From Natronospirillum operosum (GTDB lineage: Bacteria; Pseudomonadota; Gammaproteobacteria; Pseudomonadales; Natronospirillaceae), in the NCBI RefSeq assembly GCF_004768465.1, contig NZ_SRMF01000003.1, positions 62,001 through 126,000 of the forward strand: DNA of 64,000 nucleotides. The letters run 5' to 3'. Both the position numbers and the translations under genes were made by a program. Below, one piece after another: positions 10,887 through 20,723 of the stretch (positions within the stretch are counted from its first letter, which is position 1; each line of letters opens with the position of its first letter). The notes under the pieces are model-generated. The model had not been told where the DNA came from and ran no database searches. It saw nothing but the letters and a program-made list of their open reading frames with translations.

Positions 10887-11060
10887 TCATGGGTATTGAA
10901 CAAAAGTGATCTTTGGGCCAATCAGACTCTGTGCCTTGGGTGGCTTCTCGTCGGCCACGCCAATGCCAATGAATTCGGCCAGGAAGCCATCGATCTTCGC
11001 AAGCTTTGAGCGGACCTTCGAGAATGCATTGGACTCAACAGTATCGCCGTGCGCTGACAT
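10887..11060 (-). CDS. Small unrecognised ORF, 57 aa, in frame after the first bfr gene
   Basis: This frame begins 15 nt after the stop of the bfr gene at 11076-11543 and is in the same frame as it. The product starts MSAHGDTVES, has a mixed amphipathic middle part and ends KITFVQYP. No Shine-Dalgarno sequence precedes the ATG (the upstream bases are CCTCC). It could be a translationally coupled small gene, a remnant of a larger gene, or untranslated 3' sequence. I do not recognise a family. Confidence 0.35.
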   Translation of the reverse strand: MSAHGDTVESNAFSKVRSKLAKIDGFLAEFIGIGVADEKPPKAQSLIGPKITFVQYP

Positions 11061-11075
11061 GACGGAGGCATTTTG

Positions 11076-11543
11076 TCAGGCCTGCGACTGCAGGTAGTTT
11101 TCCAGCCCCATGGTGCGGATATGACCCAGTTGCTGTTCCAGCCAGTGGGTGTGATCCTGCTCGGTGTCGGCAAGCAGCTTGAGCAGGATGTCGCGGGTGA
11201 CGTAGTCCTGCTCTTTCTCGCACAGCGCTATGGCCTTGCGCAGGGCGGCGGCGTTGTCGTACTCGGTGTCCAGGTCATTCTGCAGCATGTCCGGCACGGT
11301 GGCGCCGATGCGGAGTTTGTCCCGGGCGGCCACATCCGGTGTGCCTTCGAGAAACAGAATGCGTTCGATCAGCAGGGTGGCATGGCCGATTTCGTCCTGC
11401 CGCTCATGGTCGATTCGCTCGTAGAGTTTCTGCAGGCCCCAGTTTTCATACATCTGGCTGTGCACGAAATACTGGTCGATGGACGTCAGTTCGATGGCCA
11501 GCAGCTTGTTCAGTGTGTCGATGACGGTCTTCTTGCCTTGCAT
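11076..11543 (-). CDS. bfr: Bacterioferritin, ferroxidase-active subunit without the heme Met
   Basis: Bacterioferritins form 24-mers that oxidise Fe(II) and store ferric mineral. Aligned by eye to E. coli Bfr, this 155-residue subunit keeps all six diiron ligands (Glu18, Glu51, His54, Glu94, Glu127, His130). The heme-ligating Met52 is replaced by Ile in the stretch DEIGHA. That is the pattern of the catalytic partner in two-subunit bacterioferritins. It lies 43 bp downstream of the second subunit gene and is probably co-transcribed with it. Confidence 0.95.
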   Translation of the reverse strand: MQGKKTVIDTLNKLLAIELTSIDQYFVHSQMYENWGLQKLYERIDHERQDEIGHATLLIERILFLEGTPDVAARDKLRIGATVPDMLQNDLDTEYDNAAALRKAIALCEKEQDYVTRDILLKLLADTEQDHTHWLEQQLGHIRTMGLENYLQSQA

Positions 11544-11586
11544 GCGAGACTCCTTGAAAGAGGTTGTGTCAGGGCGGGGCGCCTGT

Positions 11587-12054
11587 TCAGTCGGCCTGGG
11601 ACTGCAGGTAGTTGGCCAGCCCCATCTTGCCCATCAGCTCTATCTGGGTTTCGGCCCAGTCGTAGTAGTTTTCTTCCGCATCCAGAATATCCTGCAGCAA
11701 CTGGCGGCTGACGTAGTCGTGCTTCTGCTCACAGAGAGTGATGCCATCCCGAACCGTGGCAATGCAGTCCGTCATCAGGTCGAGATCGCACTGCAGCATT
11801 TCCGGCACCACTTCACCGATGCGCAGGCGGCCGAGATGCTGCAGGTTGGGCAGCCCTTCCAGAAACAGAATGCGTTCGATCAGTGCGTCGGCCCGTTTCA
11901 TGGCCCGGATGGATTCCTTGTAGACAGGCTCATTCAGCCCGGAAAGTCCCCAGTTGCGGCACATGCGGGCGTGGAGGAAGGTCTGGTTGATCAGAACGAG
12001 TTCATTGGACAGGACAGAATTGAGAGTCTGTACAATACCGGCTTCGCCTTGCAT
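11587..12054 (-). CDS. bfr: Bacterioferritin, heme-type subunit with degenerate ferroxidase centre
   Basis: This 155-residue paralogue keeps the heme-ligating Met52 (RAMKRAD). By eye alignment to E. coli Bfr it has lost most diiron ligands: Glu51 to Ala, His54 to Arg, Glu94 to Met and His130 to Tyr; Tyr25 is also changed, to Thr. It probably supplies the heme sites in a mixed 24-mer with the neighbouring catalytic subunit, as known for split bacterioferritins such as those of Neisseria and Magnetospirillum. Heme at the subunit interface is the docking and reduction route for Bfd, encoded 81 bp upstream. Confidence 0.93.
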   Translation of the reverse strand: MQGEAGIVQTLNSVLSNELVLINQTFLHARMCRNWGLSGLNEPVYKESIRAMKRADALIERILFLEGLPNLQHLGRLRIGEVVPEMLQCDLDLMTDCIATVRDGITLCEQKHDYVSRQLLQDILDAEENYYDWAETQIELMGKMGLANYLQSQAD

Positions 12055-12135
12055 GGCGGCATCCCTGTTGGTGACGGTTGAATTCGATGCCCGATGTTAT
12101 AGTTCAGACAGGGCGGGATTTCCAGTAGCGATTGG

Positions 12136-12360
12136 TCAGGCGGCAGCCGAGGCGGCTGAATAGAACAGATTGCCGGCAGTGGGTTCCGGCAGTGCCGGAC
12201 GGGCGGCATCAAGCAGGTCTCGCGCATCGCGGGCACACTTGCCGCAGCAGGTGCCGACACCGAACTCGCGCTGCAGATCACGCATGGAGTTGACCTGCCC
12301 CTGGCTGACAGCGGTGGTGATCTGCTGATCGGTGATGGCGTTGCAAAGACAGACGTACAT
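12136..12360 (-). CDS. bfd: Bacterioferritin-associated ferredoxin
   Basis: Bfd is a small [2Fe-2S] protein that delivers electrons to bacterioferritin heme to release stored iron. The 74-residue product has the family's four-cysteine layout, MYVCLCNAIT and then GTCCGKCA. The start MYVCLCN matches the family; the frame is open seven codons further. It is first in the leftward bfd-bfr-bfr cluster and sits behind a Fur-like box at 12405-12419. Confidence 0.95.
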   Translation of the reverse strand: MYVCLCNAITDQQITTAVSQGQVNSMRDLQREFGVGTCCGKCARDARDLLDAARPALPEPTAGNLFYSAASAAA

Positions 12361-12404
12361 GATATGAAGAATCCAGGCCATGCTTTGATTGCATTATCGA
12401 CGAC

Positions 12405-12419
12405 TGAGAATCATTGTCA
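12405..12419. promoter_or_regulatory. Fur-box-like operator upstream of bfd
   Basis: TGAGAATCATTGTCA matches the 7-1-7 Fur motif TGATAATnATTATCA with one mismatch in each arm. It lies 45 bp upstream of the bfd start. Iron repression of bfd by Fur is known in E. coli and would fit here. Confidence 0.65.
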
Positions 12420-12629
12420 ATAGCAAGTGCTTGTCATTCGATTTCGTATTGCGTCATGGGTACTGCGCCGCCAGTTTTGTAATAAACCTTCGGATATTTG
12501 TGCTTTTTGAAGGGAAAAGCAGTTCCAGTGTCGTTATTTTGAAAGAATATTCCATAAATCGGGTGCGAAAAGGCCTCCTAATCGGTAGAATGCGCGCACA
12601 ATATGCACAGACAACCGAGGGAGTGTCCC

Positions 12630-13814
12630 ATGTCCGTACTCAAGATGGCCGATCTGGATCTGACCGGTAAGCGCGTCCTGATCCGTCAGGACCTCAATGT
12701 GCCGCTGGACAGCGCACGCAACATCACCTCTGATCAGCGCATTCGCGCCTCAGTGCCCACCATCCGGCTGGCTCTGGAAAAAGGCGCCAGGGTTATGGTG
12801 ACCTCACACCTGGGCCGTCCCGAAGAAGGGCAGTTCGAGGAGAAAGCCTCGCTGGCCCCGGTCGCGGCGCATCTCGGCAAGCTGTTGGGACGGGAAGTGC
12901 CGTTGATCCGCGACTGGGTCGATGGTGTGGACATGGGTGATCATGACCTGGTGCTGCTGGAAAATGTGCGCTTCAACGCGGGCGAGAAGAAGAATGACGA
13001 CAATCTGGCCCGGAAAATGGCCGGCTTGTGTGATGTGTTTGTCATGGATGCCTTCGGTACCGCGCACCGCGCGCAGGCCTCTACCCACGGGGTGGCCAAA
13101 TATGCGCCCATGGCGGCGGCTGGCCCGTTGCTGGCGGCAGAGCTGGAAGCCCTGGCCAAGGCACTGAAAACCCCGGCCCGCCCCATGGTGGCGGTGGTGG
13201 GTGGCGCCAAGGTGTCCAGCAAGCTGACGGTACTGGAAGCCCTGTCGGAAAAGTGCGATGTGCTGGTCGTCGGCGGCGGTATCTCCAATACCTTTGTAGC
13301 CTCCGAGGGTTACAATGTCGGCAAGTCGCTGCATGAGAAGGACCTGATCCCCGAGGCCAGGCGCCTGCGCGAGAAGACCGAAGTCATCTTTGCCGAAGAC
13401 TGCCGCACCACCAAACTGGATTTCGACGACTGGCGGCATGACGCCCCGGTGGAAGAAAAGGCCGCGGATCAGATCGGCGATGACGAGCAGATCATCGACT
13501 ATGGCCCGAAAACCACCGCGAAAGTGGTCGAGATTCTGAAGCAGGCCAAGACCATTATCTGGAATGGTCCCTGTGGCGTGTTCGAGTTCGATGCCTTTGC
13601 ACAGGGTACGAAGGACATCGCCCACGCCATCGCCGAGAGCGACGCGTTCTCGATTGCCGGTGGCGGTGACACCCTGGCTGCCATCGACAAGTACGACCTG
13701 GCGGACAAGATTTCCTATATCTCGACCGGCGGCGGTGCCTTTCTGGAGTTTGTGGAAGGCAAGACCCTACCCGCCGTTGCCATCCTCGAGGAGCGCGCCA
13801 GGGGCCAGGGCTGA
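12630..13814 (+). CDS. pgk: Phosphoglycerate kinase
   Basis: This glycolytic enzyme transfers phosphate between 1,3-bisphosphoglycerate and ADP. The 394 residues carry the N-terminal signature [12 protein letters not shown], the substrate-binding TSHLGRP and the C-terminal nucleotide-binding GGGDTLAA with [10 protein letters not shown] chose the start [11 protein letters not shown], which has a GGGAG site; the frame is open nine codons earlier. It is followed by fba, a conserved glycolytic pair, with an apparent terminator and new promoter between them. Confidence 0.97.
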   Translation: MSVLKMADLDLTGKRVLIRQDLNVPLDSARNITSDQRIRASVPTIRLALEKGARVMVTSHLGRPEEGQFEEKASLAPVAAHLGKLLGREVPLIRDWVDGVDMGDHDLVLLENVRFNAGEKKNDDNLARKMAGLCDVFVMDAFGTAHRAQASTHGVAKYAPMAAAGPLLAAELEALAKALKTPARPMVAVVGGAKVSSKLTVLEALSEKCDVLVVGGGISNTFVASEGYNVGKSLHEKDLIPEARRLREKTEVIFAEDCRTTKLDFDDWRHDAPVEEKAADQIGDDEQIIDYGPKTTAKVVEILKQAKTIIWNGPCGVFEFDAFAQGTKDIAHAIAESDAFSIAGGGDTLAAIDKYDLADKISYISTGGGAFLEFVEGKTLPAVAILEERARGQG

Positions 13815-13842
13815 CCGCCGGCCCGATACAAGACACAACAAC

Positions 13843-13866
13843 GGCCCTGAGCGCACAGGGCCTTTT
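13843..13866 (+). terminator. Hairpin between pgk and fba
   Basis: GGCCCTG (13843-13849) pairs with CAGGGCC (13856-13862), followed by TTTT. The short T-run suggests a partial terminator or attenuator after pgk. Confidence 0.5.
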
Positions 13867-13894
13867 GGGCCGCGCACCGGCCATGATGTATAAT
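13865..13894 (+). promoter_or_regulatory. Probable fba promoter
   Basis: A perfect -10 TATAAT lies at 13889-13894. The best -35 candidate is TTGGGC at 13865-13870 with an 18-bp spacer, a weak match. The fba start is 45 bp downstream of the -10. Confidence 0.45.
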
Positions 13895-13938
13895 ACCGGG
13901 CGCGGACATTCGAGCACATGCACACAGGTAGAAACGCT

Positions 13939-15015
13939 ATGACCAAGATTTTTGACGCCGTAAAACCCGGAGTGGTAAGCGGTGAAGACGTGCAAAAGAT
14001 TTTTGCCATCGCCAAGGAGCACAAGTTTGCTCTGCCCGCAGTCAACTGCGTTGGCACCGACTCCGTCAATGCCACCCTGGAAGCGGCGGCCAAGGTCCGC
14101 TCCCCGGTCGTGGTCCAGTTCTCCAACGGCGGCGCGGCCTTTTTCGCCGGCAAGGGGCTGAATCTGGACGGTCAGCAGGCGGCCATTCTGGGCGGCATTG
14201 CCGGTGCCAAATACGTGCACACCGTCGCCGAAGCCTATGGCGTGCCGGTGATTCTGCATACCGACCACGCGGCCAAGAAGCTGCTGCCGTGGATTGACGG
14301 GCTGCTGGAAGCCGGTGAAAAGCACTATGCCGAAACCGGCAAGCCGCTGTTCAGTTCCCACATGATTGATCTTTCGGAAGAAAGCCTGGAAGAGAACATC
14401 GAGATCTGTGGTCAGTATCTGCAGCGCATGGCCAAGCTCGGCATGACGCTGGAGATTGAACTGGGTGTGACCGGCGGCGAGGAAGACGGCGTGGACAACA
14501 CCGGCGTCGATGCGGCGGATCTGTACACCCAGCCGGAAGATGTGGCCTATGCCTACGAGAAGCTGAACGCCATTGACCACCGCTTCACCATTGCGGCGTC
14601 CTTCGGCAATGTGCATGGAGTCTATCAGCCGGGCAACGTCAAGCTGACGCCCGAGATCCTGAAGAACTCGCAGGAATATGTCTCCGACAAGTTCAACCTG
14701 CCGCACAACAGCCTCAATTTCGTCTTCCACGGCGGCTCCGGCTCCACCGAAGCCGAGATCGAGGAGTCCATCAGCTATGGTGTCATCAAGATGAACATCG
14801 ACACCGATACGCAGTGGGCCACCTGGGAAGGCGTGCGCAACTACTACGAGGCCAACAAGGCTTATCTGCAGGGCCAGATCGGCAACCCCGAAGGCGAGCA
14901 CAAGCCGAACAAGAAGTACTATGACCCGCGCAAATGGCTGCGTGAGGGCCAGACTTCCATGGTCAAGCGTCTGGAAAAAGCCTTCAAGGATCTGAACGCC
15001 TACGACGTACTCTGA
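13939..15015 (+). CDS. fba: Class II fructose-bisphosphate aldolase
   Basis: This zinc-dependent aldolase interconverts fructose 1,6-bisphosphate with DHAP and glyceraldehyde 3-phosphate. The 358 residues match E. coli FbaA (359) closely. Zinc-ligand contexts LHTDHAAKK, FGNVHGVY and VFHGGSGS are present. I chose MTKIFDAV over an open start seven codons earlier. Transcription probably ends at the hairpin at 15073-15106. Confidence 0.97.
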   Translation: MTKIFDAVKPGVVSGEDVQKIFAIAKEHKFALPAVNCVGTDSVNATLEAAAKVRSPVVVQFSNGGAAFFAGKGLNLDGQQAAILGGIAGAKYVHTVAEAYGVPVILHTDHAAKKLLPWIDGLLEAGEKHYAETGKPLFSSHMIDLSEESLEENIEICGQYLQRMAKLGMTLEIELGVTGGEEDGVDNTGVDAADLYTQPEDVAYAYEKLNAIDHRFTIAASFGNVHGVYQPGNVKLTPEILKNSQEYVSDKFNLPHNSLNFVFHGGSGSTEAEIEESISYGVIKMNIDTDTQWATWEGVRNYYEANKAYLQGQIGNPEGEHKPNKKYYDPRKWLREGQTSMVKRLEKAFKDLNAYDVL

Positions 15016-15072
15016 CCCGTCGTCCCCGGGTCTGGCCGCCGTGCCGTGACCCGGGCCCTCGAATGGTCTGTG

Positions 15073-15106
15073 AAAGCCCCGTCGTTGCTGGCGCCGGGGC
15101 TTTTTT
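15073..15106 (+). terminator. Rho-independent terminator after fba
   Basis: AAAGCCCCG (15073-15081) pairs perfectly with CGGGGCTTT (15095-15103) and continues into a T-run. Confidence 0.9.
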
Positions 15107-15273
15107 GATGGCCCTGAAAACCGCGTTGCCATGATGGAGGAGAGCGCCATCACGGCTGTACGTAAACTGATCGCAGTGTGATAGAATCCGCGCTCCCGCT
15201 CCGCGGGGCGACCCCGAAGGTCGACGCCGGCACGGCGATTCTACTCAGCACAGATTCCGGAACCCAGAGATTC

Positions 15274-16503
<1,230 letters not shown>

Positions 16504-16526
16504 GACGCGGCCTGGGCCGCGTCTTT
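16504..16526 (+). terminator. Terminator hairpin after serA
   Basis: GACGCGGCC and GGCCGCGTC form a near-perfect stem (16504-16523) directly after the serA stop codon, followed by TTT. The T-run is short, so termination may be partial. Confidence 0.65.
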
Positions 16527-16604
16527 ACAAAGTTTTTTGGGCGACGGCAACGACCTTTGTCGCCGTTGCGAATACATTAACAATAAAGAAGCGAGGATGC
16601 GCTC

Positions 16605-17198
16605 ATGTTCAATTCACTGCTGCGCCCGGGCCTGATCCTGGGTACCGTGCTGTTGCTGGCTGCCTGTGGCGGCCGCAGCGATCAGGCGGAAGTGCCGCCC
16701 TGCTATTACCCCAACACTGACGACAGAGCGCCCGGCTGGGTCTGTGATCAGCCCGTGGACGGGCTTGAACTGAGCGCTGTGGGTTCACACCCGGAATCCG
16801 GCGCCGGCATGGATTTCATGCGGCAGCAGGCGGCGGCCAGTGCGCGCGTGCAACTGGCGCAGGCGTTTACCGTGCATGTGCAGAACATGATCAAGCAGTA
16901 CGCCGAGACCACGGGGTCCGGTGATACGGAAACGGTCGATCTGGTGAATACCTCGGTCAGCCGACTGGTGACGGATGAATATCTGGTCGGTTCGCGCATC
17001 TATGACAGCCGGGTGGCCAGTGATGGCACCCTCTACGTGCTGGTGGCCATGGATGACTCGGTCACCGCCCAGGCGACGCAGAATGCACTGCGTACCTCCA
17101 TCAACAATGACAACGCGCTGTGGCAGCAGTTCCGGGCCGAGCAGGGCTTTGAGGAACTGGATGACGAACTGACCCGGCGTATCTCCCAGGGGCGGTAA
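16605..17198 (+). CDS. LPP20-family lipoprotein
   Basis: The 197-residue precursor has a lipoprotein signal ending LLLAAC with Cys at about residue 21, so it should be lipidated and, with Gly-Gly after the cysteine, probably sent to the outer membrane. The mature part resembles the LPP20 family: a repeated-Ala helix region, then SRIYDSRVASDGTLYVLVAMD. It is first of four rightward lipoprotein genes (16.6-20.6 kb) with gaps of 9, 62 and 6 bp. A GAGG site precedes the ATG. The function is not established. Confidence 0.8.
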   Translation: MFNSLLRPGLILGTVLLLAACGGRSDQAEVPPCYYPNTDDRAPGWVCDQPVDGLELSAVGSHPESGAGMDFMRQQAAASARVQLAQAFTVHVQNMIKQYAETTGSGDTETVDLVNTSVSRLVTDEYLVGSRIYDSRVASDGTLYVLVAMDDSVTAQATQNALRTSINNDNALWQQFRAEQGFEELDDELTRRISQGR

Positions 17199-17207
17199 GG
17201 TCAACAC

Positions 17208-18905
17208 GTGCGCACCGTCAGACATTGCCGCAGGGCAGTCGCCCGTTGCGGCAGGCACTGCCTGTGGCTCCTGTTGCTGGGCCTGAGCGCCTGCTCCACC
17301 TATGGTGATCGACAGGCCGAGGCCATCCGCGCGGTCGAGCGAGGGGACTATGAGGTCGCCGAGGCGCGTTTCACTGAAACCCTGCAGGAGCGCGACCGCG
17401 ACTATCTGCTGTACCTGCTCGAGGTGGGCATGGTGCGTCATCTGGCCGGCGACTATCAGGGCAGCAATGCGCTGTTGCAGCAGGCTGACGAATTGCGCGA
17501 CACCCTGCCCTGGCGCTCTGGCGCCGAGCGTTTTGGCGAGTTCATGACCAGCCCGGCTCAGGGGCCGTATCGCGGGGCCGGTTACGAATATGCCTACGTC
17601 AACTACTTCAAGGCGCTGAACTTTCTGGCTATGGCGCAGGAAACCGGAGACCCGCGCTGGCTGGATGCAGCCCGGGTGGAATCACGGCGGCTGGAAATCA
17701 TCCTCAACGAGTTTGCCGCTGACGAAGGCGACTATCTGGAACAGGCCACGCAGGAAGACGACACTGCCAGTGCCTTTCTGCGTATTCTGCGTCAGCTGCG
17801 GGGTCAGTACCTGGACCCGGAGGATCTGATCTACCGTGATGATGCCTGGGGTCGCTTCCTTACCGGCGTGACCTATGAGAATCTGGGCGAATGGGACAGC
17901 GCCCGCGTTGCCTACCAGCAGGCCGCTCGGGCCTACGAGCTCGGTTATGCGGAGCAGTATGATCTGGGCCCCGAACCGGCCCGCCTGGCCTGGGCTTCGG
18001 TGGTGCGCATGATGCGCACCGGCGGCGGCTGGGAAGACGAATGGCCGCAGCTGGTGGAAGAACACGAGCTGGACACAGCCGAGATCCGGCCTCTGACCGC
18101 AGACGAATCCCTGCTGCTGGTGCTGGAGCACGCCGGGCGGGTGCCGCCGATCGGCGAGATGAACATGATTCTGCATCGACAGCCGGAGGCAGAGTCACTG
18201 ATGCTGCGCCCGCTGGTCTCGCGTGAAGGCGAGGAGGGTGCCCAGCAACTGGCCTGGTTCACGCTGCATTATGCCGACCATGGGCTGGGCGATTTGCTGT
18301 TGCGCTATCAGGCCGGCGGCGTGCTCCAGGTGCTGGACAACCCACTGCACTCGAAGCAGGTGTATCTGGGGCCGCTCTGGGAAGTGGCGCAGGAGGTTGG
18401 GCTGCTGGATGGTATCGGTCCGGTCGGGGTGCGGGTGTCCGTGCCCTGGTATCCGCCAGCCGGTCCGGAGCCCGCTGCCAGCCGCCTGCACCTGGGCGAT
18501 GACCGGCAGCCCGTGCGGCTGACCGTGATGGCGGATCCGGAACAGATCAAGCGGCAGGAGCGTTTGCGCGTGGCGCAGGACGAAATGATGGCGGCTCTGC
18601 TGCGGGAAACCGTGCGCAATACCACCAGTTCCGCCGTCAGTGGTGCCGTGAGCAACCACAGCGACGAGGGCCTGGGCCTGCTGATCAACCTGCTGGGGCG
18701 GGCCGCGACCACGGCCACGGCCCGGGCAGAAACCCGCCACTGGGCCACGATGCCCAGGCGCGCCCGGATGGCGCTGGTGCGCGTGCAGGCGGAGCCACAG
18801 ACCCTGCGCCTGGAGCAGTCCGGGCGCACCCAATGGACCCGTGAGATTGACCCCGTGCCAAGGCAGGTCAATCTCTATCTGGTCAGAACCTTTGAACAGC
18901 GCTGA
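17208..18905 (+). CDS. COG3014-like TPR lipoprotein
   Basis: The 565-residue precursor starts at GTG with a basic N-terminus and a signal ending LGLSACS, giving a lipidated cysteine at about residue 29. The mature part is helical with TPR-like pairs (for example AIRAVERGDYEVAEARF and YENLGEWDSARVAYQQA) and matches my memory of COG3014, an uncharacterised family found beside lpoB-like and LPP20 genes. A scaffold role in the envelope is inference. It sits 9 bp after the LPP20 gene. Confidence 0.72.
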   Translation: MRTVRHCRRAVARCGRHCLWLLLLGLSACSTYGDRQAEAIRAVERGDYEVAEARFTETLQERDRDYLLYLLEVGMVRHLAGDYQGSNALLQQADELRDTLPWRSGAERFGEFMTSPAQGPYRGAGYEYAYVNYFKALNFLAMAQETGDPRWLDAARVESRRLEIILNEFAADEGDYLEQATQEDDTASAFLRILRQLRGQYLDPEDLIYRDDAWGRFLTGVTYENLGEWDSARVAYQQAARAYELGYAEQYDLGPEPARLAWASVVRMMRTGGGWEDEWPQLVEEHELDTAEIRPLTADESLLLVLEHAGRVPPIGEMNMILHRQPEAESLMLRPLVSREGEEGAQQLAWFTLHYADHGLGDLLLRYQAGGVLQVLDNPLHSKQVYLGPLWEVAQEVGLLDGIGPVGVRVSVPWYPPAGPEPAASRLHLGDDRQPVRLTVMADPEQIKRQERLRVAQDEMMAALLRETVRNTTSSAVSGAVSNHSDEGLGLLINLLGRAATTATARAETRHWATMPRRARMALVRVQAEPQTLRLEQSGRTQWTREIDPVPRQVNLYLVRTFEQR

Positions 18906-18967
18906 CGGGTACACCCGTGCCATCAGCGCCCCGACATGAGACCACTGAGGCCATGAGGACTGAAACC

Positions 18968-19576
18968 ATGACCATTCGACACCCATCCAGGCTGACCGGC
19001 CTGTTGCTTCTGTTGTTGCTGGTGGTGCTGGCCGCCTGTGGCGGGCCTTCCGTTACCGTCAGCCGGGAAGACCCGGACCAGGAAATTGCGCTGACCGACC
19101 GCTGGAACTCCACCGATTCGCGGCTGGTCTCGCAGACCATGATCGAGGATATGGTCACCTTCCCCTGGTACAACCGCTTTGTTGCCGAACATGGCCGCGA
19201 GCCGGTGGTGATCGTGCACAGCATCCGCAATCGGTCGCATGAGCATATTCCCGTCAATACCTTCATCAACGATATCCGCCGCGCCATGCTGCAGACCGGT
19301 CAACTGGACTTCGTGGCCAGTGGTGAAGAGCGTGACGACATCCGCCAGGAACGCCTGGAGCAGGAGCAGCATGCGCGCGAAGACACCATCCAGGCCATGG
19401 GTCAGGAACTGGGCGCCGACTTTGCCCTGACCGGCGAGATCAATTCCTTCGTGGATACACTGGACGGCAACCGGGTCACCAGCTATCAGGTCGACATGCG
19501 ACTGATCAGCATTCTGGACACCCGGGATGTCTGGCTGGGTACCGAACGCATTCAGAAGTTCCAGCAGCGCCGGTAA
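18968..19576 (+). CDS. LpoB-like penicillin-binding protein activator lipoprotein (COG3417)
   Basis: The 202-residue precursor has a strongly hydrophobic signal ending VVLAACGG. The mature region contains PVVIVHSIRNRSHEHI, RRAMLQTGQLDFVASGEERDD and LGADFALTGEI, the pattern of LpoB-type outer-membrane activators of PBP1B. I chose the ATG at 18968, where GAGG is well spaced; other in-frame starts at 18917 and 18953 would place residues before the signal. LpoB would reach through the wall to stimulate a synthase; PBP1B is not encoded in this window, although PBP1A is. Confidence 0.8.
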   Translation: MTIRHPSRLTGLLLLLLLVVLAACGGPSVTVSREDPDQEIALTDRWNSTDSRLVSQTMIEDMVTFPWYNRFVAEHGREPVVIVHSIRNRSHEHIPVNTFINDIRRAMLQTGQLDFVASGEERDDIRQERLEQEQHAREDTIQAMGQELGADFALTGEINSFVDTLDGNRVTSYQVDMRLISILDTRDVWLGTERIQKFQQRR

Positions 19577-19582
19577 CGGCTG

Positions 19583-20602
19583 GTGAACAGGATGCGCGCA
19601 TTGTCGGCAGCGACCGCCCTGGGTGTTCTGGGGCTGCTGGCGGCCTGTACCTCTACCCCGGTACCGTCTGACACCGAGCGGGTCGGGGAGCGCCCGAGCT
19701 GGGTGGTACAGCCGACCCGTTCCGGCCCTGTGGTCTATGGCAGCGGCGGCAGTCCGCTGGACGACAACCTCGCGGCCAGTCAGTCGCGGGCCCGTCAGGC
19801 CGCCACCGCGGATCTGATGACCGGCCTGCGCGTGCGCATCATGGCCGAGACCCGCAGCGAGGTTACCGAGGCCGATGGCGCGGTGAGCCGGCTCTACAGC
19901 CAGTCGGTCAGCAGTCGGGTGGATGACATCGAGCTGGATGACGTGCAACTGGAAGACACCTGGGAGAGCCCGGACGGCTTTCTCTATGTACTGGTCTCGC
20001 TGGATACTGCCCGTGCCGCCGAGCGACTGCGGCAGGCCTGGCGCGATGATCTGCCGGCCATGGCCGAACCCACCGCGAGTGAACTGGATGGCGCCGGACT
20101 CTGGGCCCGCTTCACGGCCTGGCAACGGGTGATGACCGTGGTCGGCCGCCAGCAGGCGCGCGACCAGCTGCACCGCCTGTTTGCCGGGCGTGCGGTGGAC
20201 CCGGATTGGCCCGAACTCTACCAATCCCGTCGGCAGCAGTACACCGCCATTGTCGACGACATCAGTCTGTATCTGGATACGCGGGATGCCACCGGGCAGG
20301 ACAACAGAACGGTGCTGACCGCTCCCTGGACCGAGCGCGGTCTGGGCTTTGTCGATCAGCCCGCCGCCGCTGACTGGACGCTGCGGCTCTCCACCCGCCG
20401 CGAGAACAGGCAGCTCGAGCACGGCCATCAGGTACTGCTTACGGTCAATGCCGAACTGGTCGATGAGCTGGGCCAGATACGCTGGCAGACCAGCACCCAG
20501 CGGCGCGGACTGGGCGGTTCCTCCGACCGGGCCCTGCGCCAGGCGCTGAACAGTGCCGCCGAAGATCTTGTGACCGCCTGGATCAACAGCCTTAACCCCT
20601 GA
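19583..20602 (+). CDS. LPP20-like lipoprotein, long form
   Basis: The 339-residue precursor has a signal ending LGLLAACTS with Cys at about residue 22. Its N-terminal mature half resembles the first gene of the operon (RPSWVVQP, an Ala-rich segment, VRIMAETRSEV, then DGFLYVLVSLD), and a C-terminal domain of about 150 residues is unrecognised. The start could be GTG at 19583 or ATG at 19592; neither has a clear ribosome site. The gene is last in the lipoprotein operon, before the terminator at 20682-20719. Confidence 0.72.
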   Translation: MNRMRALSAATALGVLGLLAACTSTPVPSDTERVGERPSWVVQPTRSGPVVYGSGGSPLDDNLAASQSRARQAATADLMTGLRVRIMAETRSEVTEADGAVSRLYSQSVSSRVDDIELDDVQLEDTWESPDGFLYVLVSLDTARAAERLRQAWRDDLPAMAEPTASELDGAGLWARFTAWQRVMTVVGRQQARDQLHRLFAGRAVDPDWPELYQSRRQQYTAIVDDISLYLDTRDATGQDNRTVLTAPWTERGLGFVDQPAAADWTLRLSTRRENRQLEHGHQVLLTVNAELVDELGQIRWQTSTQRRGLGGSSDRALRQALNSAAEDLVTAWINSLNP

Positions 20603-20681
20603 CCGCAAACCTTTTGCCCGCCGCCATTATTCTCCTCTCCATCGCCGAACCCCAACGTTGCAATCGATTGCTGCACCCCCG

Positions 20682-20719
20682 GGGTGGGGGTGGATGCAGA
20701 GTCCAACCCCACCCTTTTT
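20682..20719 (+). terminator. Terminator of the lipoprotein operon
   Basis: GGGTGGGGGTGGA (20682-20694) pairs with TCCAACCCCACCC (20702-20714) at 12 of 13 positions around a 7-nt loop, followed by TTTTT. Confidence 0.8.
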
Positions 20720-20723
20720 CCTA

